Positions 1 to 10,993 of a stretch of DNA of 64,000 nt are shown piece by piece. Position numbers and translations under genes: made by a program. How positions within the stretch are numbered: position 1 is the stretch's first letter; each line of letters starts with the position of its first letter. The DNA is from Oasisia sp. SBJ-2009 (Eukaryota > Annelida > Polychaeta > Sabellida > Siboglinidae): the NCBI GenBank assembly GCA_964017155.1, contig OZ024866.1:20507826-20571825 (forward strand). The letters are read 5' to 3'. Under the pieces are notes generated by a model, which had not been told where the DNA came from, did no database searches, and worked only from the letters and a program-made list of their open reading frames with translations.

Positions 1-479
1 ATATCCTCGACAGTAGACACCCACTGGCATGTTGATTCCATTCTGCCCTCTCTGTTACTAATTCACACGCACAATGCATGTGCATAGATAACATTATTGA
101 CCACTCCGTGTACCAGCTTGCTACTCCAAATGGACACAAGATGACATGCAACGGGACCTGTTTCAGTAATCCGAGTCAAAATGGGTCACTTACTATGAAC
201 ATTTAAATTCAACTCCATATTAATCAAAACCTTGTGTCCTGTATGCGATCTGTAAATGGCTCTGTGGGCAGTATGTGCCATTGTGAGATCTGGCTGACTG
301 GCACTGTATTAAAAGAGACTTTGAAGGAGTAGACAATGAAATGCACAGACAGTTACCTCAGACCAGGGCTTCATAACTTCTTAAATAGCTCAGGATCCAA
401 ACCTCAGGATTATTCAGTGTTTTACACTTTATTCCCTGACAGACCTGTTCAATCAAACACTATCTCAGTTTCAGGGAAG
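1..479. other. Non-coding, nothing recognised
   Basis: No exon-like open frame with splice sites and no clear repeat was seen. It is presumed intron or flank of the minus-strand MAP1-like gene. Confidence 0.4.
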
Positions 480-730
480 CATCCAGCCATGCTGTAATTA
501 ATGCGTGAAGACTTTGTACACAAATATCCACCACTATCTACAGCCAAGTACTCATTCATACAGCCAAGTGAACTGGAGCAATGTAAACAAATTTGCCAAA
601 GGTTTGACATGGCAGCACAGGATTCAAACCCAGGTTCTTAGTCAAAGCCTGTGCCACTGTGCCAGCCACTGTGCCAGCCACTGTGCCAGCCACTGTGCCA
701 GCTACTGTGCCAGCCACTGTGCCAGTAAAC
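442..730 (+). repeat. SINE-like dispersed repeat, copy A
   Basis: This stretch shares a series of blocks with 5990-6210 and 55345-55580: a GTTCAATC(A/G)AACA block, an AATATCCACCACT block, a GTACTCATT block, a GTGAACTGGAGCAAT block, a TTTGACATGGCAGCA block and a terminal CCACTGTGCC. The GGATTCAAACCC stretch near 620 resembles a pol III B box. Three diverged copies of one order of blocks point to an old SINE family. I cannot assign it to a named family. Confidence 0.6.
651..726 (+). repeat. 12-bp tandem repeat (GCCACTGTGCCA), about 6 copies
   Basis: The unit GCCACTGTGCCA is repeated about six times, with one C to T change. It sits where the neighbouring SINE-like element should end, and the unit equals the terminal CCACTGTGCC block seen once in the copy at 55345-55580. 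The open frames across it (HCAS repeats on plus, VAGT on minus) are by-products of a period divisible by three. Confidence 0.9.
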
Positions 731-1239
731 CAGGGCCACAACATCATGACCAACGATGCAACTTGCAGGTAAGAGAAAATGTCTGGCATAGAAATATCAG
801 CGTAGTGATTACAATATGGAACTGCCACCTGATGTCAAAAGAGATGTGGTAGTTCCCAAATGCAATCATTCACACGCAGACTTTGTTTTAAACATTATAC
901 CGTTGGATGACCAGTTCATCCAAATATCAACTCGTCTAACACGGGGAAACTCAATCACTCAACTAAATGTGTCAGTCTCTTAAATCCTTCAAGTTCGTGG
1001 ATCACACAGACTGACTGAACCCCTCTCGTTTATTAGGTGTGTACGTGTTTGCATGTGAGAATTAGACATCACCGACAGGACAATAGCAATCACAATTTCA
1101 AGCCATCGTCACTTCCTGTTATTAGCACCGAATAAAGCACTACTATAATGACATAAATACATCAAATATTAATAGTTAATTTCGAACATTTGCCACCCCG
1201 TTTAATCACAAGGGGCCTCATTGGTATAGTCAATCTGCC
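731..1239. other. Non-coding, nothing recognised
   Basis: No gene or repeat was recognised here. Confidence 0.4.
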
Positions 1240-1269
1240 TAATGCCCCTTAGGCACATGATGAAAATGA

Positions 1270-1440
1270 CAAGTCAGTGAGAGGGAGGGAGAGAAAGGGA
1301 GATTAATGGGGGTTGAGAGAGGGAAAGCGGATGGGGAGTGAGGGAGAGAATGGGTGGGCTTGAGGAGTGAGTGAGGGAACAGAAAGGGACAGAGGATAAT
1401 TCGGATGGTAGGACGGAAGATGAGCAAGAGAAAGTATCAA
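1270..1440. repeat. Polypurine (GA-rich) tract
   Basis: The plus strand is almost all purine (GAGAGGGAGGGAGAG style) over about 170 bp. Open frames here are low-complexity shadows. Confidence 0.7.
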
Positions 1441-1520
1441 TTGGTAGACCAAGAGACCATGTGTGTCCACCAGCCTTCACACAGGACACAAGTTGTGCCA
1501 GTCAAAAAATCTCTCGTTGG

Positions 1521-1963
1521 ACACGTGTGTCAGAACATGGACACGAGCCAGACACATGTGTCAGAACATGGACACGAGCCAGACACGTGTGTCAGAACAT
1601 GGACACGAGCCAGACACATGTGTCAGAACATGGACACGAGCCAGACACGTGTGTCAGAACATGGACACGAGCCAGACACGTGTGTCAGAACATGGACACG
1701 AGCCAGACACATGTGTCAGAACATGGACACGAGCCAGACACATGTGTCAGAACATGGACACGAGCCAGACACGTGTGTCAGAACATGGACACGAGCCAGA
1801 CACGTGTGTCAGAACATGGACACGAGCCAGACACATGTGTCAGAACATGGACACGAGCCAGACACATGTGTCAGAACATGGACACGAGCCAGACACGTGT
1901 GTCAGAACATGGACACGAGCCAGACACGTGTGTCAGAACATGGACACGAGCCAGACACATGTA
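1521..1963. repeat. 31-bp minisatellite with an E-box in every copy, about 14 copies
   Basis: The unit is 31 bp: ACAC(G/A)TGTGTCAGAACATG followed by GACACGAGCCAG. Units differ almost only at one site, giving CACGTG or CACATG. Because 31 is not divisible by three and no stop occurs, all three plus frames stay open (about 170-210 codons). I regard these frames as artefacts: no splice context, no codon bias, and the same peptide in each frame. Confidence 0.95.
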
Positions 1964-2077
1964 TAATATCCAGAAATACACACAATAACCCAAATATAAA
2001 CCCATTTTCTAAACACAACAGACAAAATATTCACTAAATATGCATTTTTGCCCTTCAGATTTATGCACGCCCATTTG

Positions 2078-2160
2078 CCTGTCCACTCTTAATTTTTACC
2101 CGTCCAAAACTAGCTTTACCAGTCCAAATGATGGGTGCACAGGTCTCTAGGTAAAGCTAC
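2078..2160 (-). repeat. Dispersed repeat sharing TTTTTACCCGTCC with 25015-25100
   Basis: The reverse complement aligns with 25015-25100 over about 80 bases, including GGACGGGTAAAAA and an AGAGACC(T/C)GT block. It is an old dispersed repeat of unknown class. Confidence 0.5.
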
Positions 2161-2386
2161 GGCTCTACTTGCATTCCTGCTGCCACTGCTGAGTTGTTGA
2201 CGGCTCATAAAGTGACAGTGTGCATAGTTGAGTTGGGAGCAGCACAGAGACTGAGTCGTCTCATCTCACCTCACCTCACCTCACACCTCTCCTGGCTATG
2301 TACACCTCACAGCCACCTCAGCCCAGCTACTGGGGGGTTGACTTGTAGGTTTCCAACTCTATGTGTACAGATTCAGTGTTAACAGG

Positions 2387-2419
2387 CGGAAAGAGAGAGA
2401 GAGAGCAAGAGGGAGCGAG

Positions 2420-2455
<36 letters not shown>

Positions 2456-2560
2456 CAGGGAGAGAGAGATAGAGAGAGAGAGAAGAGGATGAGATGCAGC
2501 ATGAGAAATAGAGACTGAGAGAGGAGGGAGAGAGACTGAGTGAGAGAGAGGGTGAAGTAG
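2387..2560. repeat. GA microsatellite / polypurine tract
   Basis: Nearly uninterrupted GAGAGA with GGGAGA variants. It follows a short CTCAC repeat near 2262-2287. Confidence 0.9.
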
Positions 2561-2639
2561 AAGCACAAGGAGTAGGTGGTCATGCCAGATAAACACCCTA
2601 CTCTCCAGGAAGAAATCCCCAGGAGGAAGTGGGTGCCCA

Positions 2640-2960
2640 GCAAACAAGGACCCGTGATTTCACGTGTTCCGTAAGGTGAATTCAAGAGTTCAACTGGTTC
2701 AATTCAAGTGAATTCACCAGATTCTGTGAACAAAATTTGGTGTGTCGATACGTGTTTCCCGTGAAATCACGAGTTTTTCACGTGATGACACGTACCAGTG
2801 AAACCGTACCAGTTCCGACCCAGTATGACTCGTGTCAAACTCGTTCAAAACTCGTGATAACAAGCACAACACGTGTATTCACGTGAATACACATGAAAAC
2901 ACGTACTGGTGGAGCGGTACCAATTATGAACCAGTAAGACACCTGCCAACTGGTTCAGAA
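2640..2960. repeat. Cluster of degenerate palindromic ACGTG/GTGAATTCAC motifs
   Basis: Short self-complementary motifs recur irregularly: ATTCACGTGAAT near 2878, TTTTCACGTGATGACACG, CAAGTGAATTCACCAG, and repeated ACTCGTG and ACACGTG. There is no fixed period. It may be a decayed array or the degraded ends of a fold-back element. Confidence 0.4.
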
Positions 2961-4276
2961 ATGATTCCTTGTTTGCAGGGTGGTCACATCAGACATATCT
3001 TACTGCCCTTTGAGATCTCTAGAAGAAGGGGTATGTGATTATATCTGGTAGATGTCATACTGTCATGGGTAAGGTTGTGAGAAAGGGCAATGTCATGAAG
3101 ATGTCGTACCCTCCAAAGAGAGGCTGTGAGGTCATGTCTTGTAGTCATCCTACTGTCCTTGGAAAGATGCCCAAGTCAGACCAGGAAGTCAAGACACTGA
3201 AAATAAGTGCTACATTACACCATGTTGGCCAGAGACTTCCTGAACGAAACCATCCCTGGCAGTCCAACTGGATGTGGGTCTCTCACATCCCCAGTGCTAC
3301 TGAGTTGGTCAGCAAGTAGCCCTGGCTTCAGCACTAAATCACTGGTGTGAGAAGAAACTGTCTCAGAAACAGTCTTTATCAGACAACATGTGTGGACTGG
3401 TCATTCCTGCTATGCCAAGCACTGGTCAGTCCCTGATGACCAGTGGTCATAAGTTGAAGACATTGACCCAGACGAAGGTTTCAGGGTCTATAGTCATTGT
3501 CCCACATGTGTATCCACTGCCACCAACTTCCACCCACAGTTGGCCTGAAACTGGGAGCAAATGACAAGTGTAGGTGGAAGTGGGAATGATATCTGATCCC
3601 GCCCCAGATAAAGGGTCTGCTGGTTCCTTGAAGCCCCAGGGGAGAAAGAAGATACCCCTTGGTTCTAGCTAATGGTCATCTCTGTGCTGGGTTGTCAATC
3701 TCATACTGACCATTCTCAAACCTTTTCCCACTAATTATTCTAGCAGAGACACTACTACATTTTCAAAACCAGTTTGTTTAAAAATATGTAACATGCATAT
3801 TTTTTATTCATGTTGTATAATATTTCTTAATATGCCGGTTCGTAAATACACTCTGGTGTATTTGGTAAGAATTTTTTTTTACAAATTTGATAAAGTATGC
3901 ATTTATACACAAGTATTGCAAAATGTACTGGATATGACATTAAGCAGCTATTTTTAACTCATGTGAGAATAAGCCTGTGTAAACTTAATACCAGTTCAAT
4001 GTGCCTGTCTCAGCAGAGCACATTTTGTAATACGAGTTCAATGTGCCTGTCTGTACAGAGACATTTTGTAGTTCTAGGACAATCTGGGGCATGTGTTCCT
4101 AATGGAACTGGAGGGTGTGGACTCTAACTATGACTGCAGAGGAGAGAAAGAACACTGGTGCAGTGCCAACAGCTCACAGCTGGCTGGGTCAGGTCTCAGG
4201 CAGGGGGCTACTGCTGGACTCACATGTGGGAGAGTGTTTATGATTAGTTCTATTAGTCACACTTACACATCTGTTG
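2961..4276. other. Non-coding; one short two-copy repeat
   Basis: No exon was recognised. Around 3990-4070 a block of about 40 bp containing GTTCAATGTGCCTGTCT and ACATTTTGTA occurs twice in tandem. The open frames at 3035-3319 and 3897-4127 match nothing I know and lack splice support. Confidence 0.4.

Positions 4277-4329
<53 letters not shown>
4277..4329. repeat. (GT)n microsatellite
   Basis: About 26 GT dinucleotides, followed by a GC-rich GCGCGCGTGCGCACG segment. Confidence 0.95.
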
Positions 4330-4331
<2 letters not shown>

Positions 4332-5989
4332 CGCGCGTGCGCACGTATGCATGGAGTGTGCTTATGTGTGTGTCAAACTCAGTATATCTTGACTACATTT
4401 ACTCTTTTTTCTAAATAAGTCTGCATTTTTTTTAAACAAAACAAGAAGCAGCTTTTTCTTACAATTATCACAATGCATAAACACATGTAAGATATCCTGA
4501 AAGATGCAAGATCTTTGACTGACCCATGATTAATGAGACTATGTATTTCAAAGAAAGAAGATGTCATTGTCTTGATTCAAGGTATTTATATCCATATCTT
4601 CTAGTCTACACAATTGAAGAGTATGTCATTGGTAACATGAACAGACTTGAAAGATCTGACTTCCCTCAGCAGAGAACACTACCACCAGACCAGCCTATAA
4701 CACCAGGTCTATATATAAGACCCACATATTATTTATGCAAGTATGCAAATTTGCACCACAGGTTTTGTAAATAAAATAGGCGAATGTTACACTTGTCCTA
4801 GTCATACTTTGTTGATGCTGATGTAAGTTTTTAGTATATTTTATCAGATGCAAAGAATATTTTTAACACTGTTACGAGTGTATGATACTGTACATACCTT
4901 AACCATTCCGCATGCAATGTGAAGAAGTCAGTTTATTATTATACTGATATCTAACCTAACCAGTAACTGTTTGTGCTGCAGTTTCTGACAGTTTTTTGAA
5001 ACACAAGGCTGCTAGTATGCCGAGAACCTGGCAATACTCTTGGCACTGGGTGTGTTTACCGGAAATCACAGGGTGAAAAGGGTTAACGTGTTGAGCTCCC
5101 ACATAGCTGTTGACACGGAAGAGGGAAGGGGGGACAAGGAGAAAGGACTGGGTTCAACCTGACACCATCACTTACGCATCAACGGAAAAAACACAGACTT
5201 CTTCCAGTAGCCAAACGGTAGGAGAGCTCCTGCAGTATTAGTCCCATTTGGGGGCACTTCCCTATCCCCCCTGCTCCCCCTTGTCCCCATTCTGTGTCCC
5301 ACCTATCCTAAGCCCCCTGTAAGCCAGTGACCCCACTCTGACCCAGATACAGGCTGGCACTGGGAAGTGGGAACAGATCATGGGAATGTGACTTATGGGA
5401 CTGTCAAAGGAAGACCCTCTGGCTATAAACATCCCCATTCACCCCATTCCCATCTGCCCTAGCCCCAAGGGCCACATCTGATGGTAGTTCCAGAGCCAGA
5501 TTTGATAAGCCATGCAGTTCCAGTAATGAATGGACACTTATGCAAACATTCCAGGAACTCTTGTGGCGTTCCCTTCACCCTGCTGTATCAGCCCTTCTGC
5601 CTGGGCAGGGGATCAGTTTTACTTCCTAGATCTACGGTAATGTTTATCCTGAGTTGTTTATTCTGAGGTTTTTCTTAATTACACTGGAGATAAACGTCTA
5701 CATGCCTCCCAAGATTGCAAACCAAAAGAAATGGTTGAATCTGACATATTATTATGCATAACCATTGTATTGTCCAGTGCTTGTAAAGTACAGCCTGTAG
5801 ATTGCTTAATTTTAGTTTGCGGTTGTCTTGATTGAGTGTGACTAATGTTCTAGTCACTACATCTCTGTGCTCTATATATCAGCGCCTCGGTATGTGTTTA
5901 AATAGTAAATATAAAAGTAACTTATTACACAGTAATCGTAAGGCAACTAGTCTGTTGTCTAATTGTTCCGAGCAGTTTATATTTCATTC
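4330..5989. other. Non-coding, nothing recognised
   Basis: No exon, RNA gene or clear mobile element was seen. Around 5240-5300 the plus strand is C-rich. Confidence 0.4.
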
Positions 5990-6210
5990 AGACACGTTCA
6001 ATCAAACATCATCTCAATTCATAAGGAAAGCATTCAGTCACACTGCATATAACACACAAAGCCTATACAATATGCACACGAATATCCACCACTACCTATA
6101 ACCAGGTACTTGTTTATACTGTGTATAGTGTATACAGCTGAGTGAACTAGAAACACATTCGCAGTGGACGAACTTGCCCTAGCTTCGAAATGCAAGCATG
6201 AGGGTCAGAT
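5990..6210 (+). repeat. SINE-like dispersed repeat, copy B
   Basis: It shares the ordered blocks GTTCAATCAAACA, AATATCCACCACTA, AGGTACT, CAGCTGAGTGAACT and GAACTTGCCC with the copies at 442-730 and 55345-55580. It is more diverged and carries a short insertion (TGTGTATAGTGTATA) in the middle. Confidence 0.55.
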
Positions 6211-7930
6211 TCCAGAGTTTCTTGGACGAAATTCCGACGCTCAGGCCACTATGGTTATGGGATCACAGCAGTTGCCTGACCAGTAAATCACGCAGTAGGA
6301 CCAGCATCTATGTTTACTTGCACTACAAACAGTGCAACAACTGCACCACAACAAGAAAACAGAGAAGCCAAAGGTCAACCAAACATGACCTCTTGGGCGT
6401 ACACACGAGTTCAAACGTTCCAAACGATTATGAAACGAACTCTGGCGGTATAAATACGACGCGAAATCAGCATACATGCACAGCACAACTGCAGGCTGTA
6501 ACCGTGTACTACAACAGATTCGTTGGCTCAAAGTGTTCATATTGGATGCTGGTTGATAAATGTGACCTCTCCACCAGCTGCTTACAGGCCAAGGTGCGGC
6601 TGGGGGCAGGTGTGCATGAGTAGGCTACCTCCATCAAAGTACCCGGTCTACTGCGGGCGGAATGTGGTGACCCATGCATGGGAAACACCCAATTCAATGT
6701 GGGGACATATATCTTACTAGACGGAAGACAGATGTTTCTGCAGACTGCTCAGAAAGTCTCCTGGAGTTATTTACCTGCCTGAGACTATCGGAGCTGTCAC
6801 TGTGTCAGGCAACTGCTGAGGCCTGTCCCGATGTCTGTCAGGTTCAATTGGCAAGGTTTCTGATAGCTTCAGATAGTGCCCTGTGGCACGCCAAAAACAG
6901 GAGCAGGTTAAACTCATTTGCTTATCAGTTGTGGGCGTCTATGTGTGTTCTAGGAGGTTTCTTGGAAGCGCATCTAATTGGACGAATTGTACGACTGGCT
7001 GAGTTTCGCTGAATTTTTCATGTGGCCAATCTTTTTACTTTGTAATCAATTTCTGCTGCCCCTATATATTATTCATGTGTGTAATTCAAACTTCATAAAT
7101 TGTAAACAAACTGTAACTGGACTGGATTATGAACTCTAACTTTCTCATTCTGGGTATGTGTTTGCAAATGCATGACTGCATGCACATTTTGTTATAGATT
7201 ACATTAAAAAGGTAGTCAGACATATCTTTGTCAATTTGTTTAAATACGAAACTGACTAAAATATCGTTCAACTGTTGAATACACCATCAATACCGACACT
7301 GCACTCATCAAATACTCATGTAATAATATGTATTATTGTTCCAAAGATACACACACCTCCTATATTATATAACATCACAACAGCCAGTGGTATATCGAGA
7401 TCCTTTGCGATTCACAAATACAATATAGGTGTGATTGAACAAGTCAGAAAACAAATGTGAACTTGGGTAACAGAGTACAAGATAACCGATGGACATCGCA
7501 TATCACTACTTGGAAACCTTACAAATGGAAATGATCGAGAGGAAGACCAGCGCGAGAGGAACAAGATGAGTACTGGAAGAGTACCATCTGACAGAAGATA
7601 GCACAAGCCAGGCTGATCTGGACACGGCGTGCTGAGGCCTTCGTCCAACCACGGGAAACAATGATGATGAAGATGAGAAGATGACACACGGTTACACACG
7701 AGTAAGGAGACCACTGTGTAGGCTGACACAACCAGCCCCTCCACAAGTGAGGTTGTAATGGTCTCTATGCAATTCCCTGGACCAGCAGCCATGCCTAGCA
7801 AACACAATCGATCGGTCCATTGTTAGCAAACTAGACCAATATGCAGAGTTAAATGGATTAAATTATAAATCACATTTTAGTCAAAACCAGATGTTGCCTA
7901 GCCACTTATTAATAGAGATCTATATTATAA
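6211..7930. other. Non-coding; no recognised gene
   Basis: No supported exon was seen. Around 7480-7680 the plus strand is purine-rich and could be the decayed 3' end of a retroelement, but I cannot show reverse-transcriptase motifs. Confidence 0.3.
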
Positions 7931-7937
7931 AAAAGTA

Positions 7938-8048
7938 TCCGTCTGTCCGTCTGTCCGTCTGTCCGTCCGTCCGTCCGTCCGTCCGTCCGTCCGTCCGTCC
8001 GTCCGTCCGTCCGTCCGTCCGTCCGTCCGTCCGTCCGTCCGTCCGTCC
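7938..8048. repeat. (GTCC)n microsatellite
   Basis: The tract starts as GTCTGTCC and becomes about 20 uninterrupted GTCC units. Confidence 0.95.
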
Positions 8049-8514
8049 ACATCTCCCTCAGTTTTGCTTATTCCAGGCTGACATTCTGCTTGTGATGTAG
8101 TGAGCATTCTTGGATGGTTTTTAGAATTATACTTTTTCGAAAACTTTCTGTGGGTGGACAAACTTCACAAAGTGGAAGACTCAAAATGTCATAAGGCTAT
8201 GCATGAATTCTGCAATATGTTAACATGTTGTTGTGTCATGTCTTGGCCATGCAACGCAATTCTGGGATACACTGAAAAAACATGACAGAATTTTCAAATG
8301 TTGTAGCACAAGTGACTGACTGGCCTTCTCCAGAACCTGAAGCATTGCTTTGACGACCTTAAATGGGAGGTATGATGACTGTCACTAAAGCAACCATAAA
8401 ACGGAATAGCTGAATGTATAGTTGTATATATGCACCACTGAGCTCGGATAGTGGCGATATTGGCACAATAGTTCTAGTTATTTATTCTAATTATATAATT
8501 TTATACAGTATAAA

Positions 8515-8517
8515 ATA

Positions 8518-8554
<37 letters not shown>

Positions 8555-8617
8555 CGTGTCTATAACAAGATATGTGTATATAGAATATTTACCTATTTTA
8601 TATTATACACACGCGCG

Positions 8618-8650
<33 letters not shown>
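8515..8650. repeat. (TA)n and (CA)n microsatellites
   Basis: A TA run at about 8517-8552 and a CA run at about 8620-8650 lie about 70 bp apart. Confidence 0.9.
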
Positions 8651-8652
<2 letters not shown>

Positions 8653-10894
8653 AGTTCTTGAGGTGTCTAATGATCCCATACATCTCCTGGCATAGACTGT
8701 TCATCACCAGTAAACTATGCAACCTTAAAGGTGTCTGGAGACTGGGCTTTGATCAGTGTGGTGGTGGGGGGGGGGGGGTCTGACACACCTTAGGTAGTCA
8801 TCCATAGCCCCAGCGTCAGTGCGAATCAAGCCGACATCTCAGCGTGGAAAACCAGAATTGACGCAACATATGGAGGGAGGAAAAACTGGCAGGTCTGCAT
8901 AGAAAATCTGCCAACAGAAGGTTATGGGGGGACATCTCAACAGCGATACAAACGACTGCTGTCTCGGTGCTCTGGCCTTTGTCTTGTTGCTCATGGTGAA
9001 GCTGGCCTTGATTTCCGTTTTCCCACCCATACTGATCCAGGACTGTTGTCTCCAATAGCCGTGTTCAGGCCCCAGTTCTCCCTTCCTCCCCCAAACCAGG
9101 CAAATCCCTCCCCACATCCCTCCCATCTCCCTTGTGAACTTTCCCTCTTGTCCTCCACTCCGAAAACACCCACCAGCTCCAATAGCTATTCCCCTTCCAT
9201 TTCTTCCACATGTCCTTAGTTTTTTCCTTACTTCAACCAGTGCTAATTGACAGATCTACACTTCGAATAATTTACGATTTGGTTTTCTAAAAGCCGGACA
9301 CTGCCATGTTTGCGTGGCGTCTATGTCTATATAGGTAAGTAGCGTTGTTTTCGAGGAAATCAACCAGGAAAATACTTCCTGTCATTTGTCACTGGAACAA
9401 GCCTGAGTTCTGTCAGTGTACACAAGGGATCCTTCCATCAGTGACGAGAATATTATGCTGCCAACCAGCAAACAGAAATGCAAGTCTACCCACCGTGGAA
9501 GTGTGGTAGTATGCAAATGTGTCCTTTTCCTGTTGCATAAACTATCTGCCAGACTGAAAAAAATCCTGAAAATGGGGACCATCTCAACTGGACTACCGCT
9601 ATTCATAATTTTCATATACATGTCACAAAATCAAATGTGAAATGATTACCTCTCCCCAGATTGTAGCCAGGGCACTGATGGCTGGGTACACAAGGACAAT
9701 GACCAAACATGCTAAATATTAGCTAAATATTCGATTACAAAAGCACTGATGGCAAAGTGGACAGCTCCTGTAGACAGAGTGTATTGATGGAAGCCATCTT
9801 TGTAAACATGTAGCTGTGATGTTAAAACTCTTCATTGTCAGGAACTAACTACAAACCAGGTGAACTCATTTACAGGTAAACAACATTTTATAGTGACTGG
9901 ATCATATGACATTACTGGATTATCATAATCATAGGACATGTCTGTTTAATGCTGATGACATGCAGATTATCTAGTCAGTGGTCGTTTGCTCGGCTCCCAA
10001 TTTATAGCATATTATCTTTCCTTTCACTTTCATTCATCCCCACCTCCATATATCCATCCCCACCTCCCCAACTTAATCACGGCCAGTTCTCATTGATGGC
10101 AATTTTATTGCCAATACTCTATTGACCAAATTTATCAAAAATTTACCCTGCACACAAACACGATATGTACAGTGGTCTGGTATTTTGTCAGGCCTAAGCC
10201 ATGGCCGATTTGTGGTAAAATATGACGAGAGACAGGAAGTTGAACAGACAATCACACAGCGTAATGCCAGTCTAGGCTTCAGTCTATGGTTCACACACAG
10301 AAGCAAAGGGCTTGAGCCTCAACGTGTCTCACAGGTAAATGACACATAAATTAACATATGCCGCCAGATCATACTGGATAGTCACTGCGGCATTTTCTAT
10401 TTTAACATTTAAACATTCGGTACTGGTGTACTGCACCTCTCAATTACTAGAATTGCCAGAACATGTTAATATCCATTGTCTACAAACTGTTTTATTATTA
10501 AATTTTATTTATTATTACTCAAGATTTTTAACTTCCAGTATGTTATACTAACATTTATTAGAATTATTATGTTAGTTTTAGTATCATTATTATCATTTAT
10601 TTACTCATATTAATTTATTGCTACATACAGATGCATTTTTTATATTTTAATGTTTAAAAGTTTAGTACTGCTGAATGGCTGAACTGCTAGATTTAAGGAG
10701 CAGACAAATGCTGTAAATATTGGTATTATTATGATTTTATAATAATTGTATTATCATAACAAGCATTTTTAAGCGCTGTATCTGTGTGATCAGCCCACTC
10801 ATAGGCGCACACAAACATTGTGAAATAATATGGAATCATAAAATATAAATATATATATAATTAATTAATAGATGTATGTAAGTATGGTATTTAC
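8651..10894. other. Non-coding, presumed MAP1-like intron 2
   Basis: Apart from a G homopolymer at about 8765-8778, nothing was recognised. The next MAP1-like exon, expected on the minus strand to the left of 10895, was not found anywhere in 1-10894. Confidence 0.4.
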
Positions 10895-10993
10895 CATTGG
10901 GGCCTTCCTCGCCGTGTGTGGCGCTGGTAGCGATCTGCTTGAGTTCGTCATTGATGTCACAGCCAGTCGATTCCACGTCCCACGTTCGTAGAC
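10895..10993 (-). CDS. MAP1: MAP1/futsch-like protein, coding exon 2 (partial gene)
   Basis: Minus-strand exon of 99 nt. The acceptor TTGTAG (10999-10994) precedes it and the donor GTAAAT (10894-10889) follows. The split glycine codon G|GT joins it in phase to exon 1 at 29537. The translation begins GLRTWDVESTGCDINDELKQ and ends in an HGEEGPN stretch. The RTWD/RSWD motif and the following acidic, ELK-containing block are characteristic of the conserved N-terminal domain of MAP1A, MAP1B, MAP1S and Drosophila futsch, where a GEE-x-NGE segment follows at this point. Family role: microtubule binding and cytoskeletal stability, especially in neurons. The next exon should start with the two bases finishing the codon begun by the last G and lies outside the window. 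Confidence 0.8.

Noticed and set aside
1371..2037. Three overlapping plus-strand open frames of 167-210 codons
   Set aside because: They are read-through of the 31-bp minisatellite, which lacks stops in every frame; the same peptide appears in each frame.
7412..7807. 131-codon minus-strand frame, or a retroelement 3' end on the plus strand
   Set aside because: I could not identify any reverse-transcriptase or integrase motif; the evidence is too weak.
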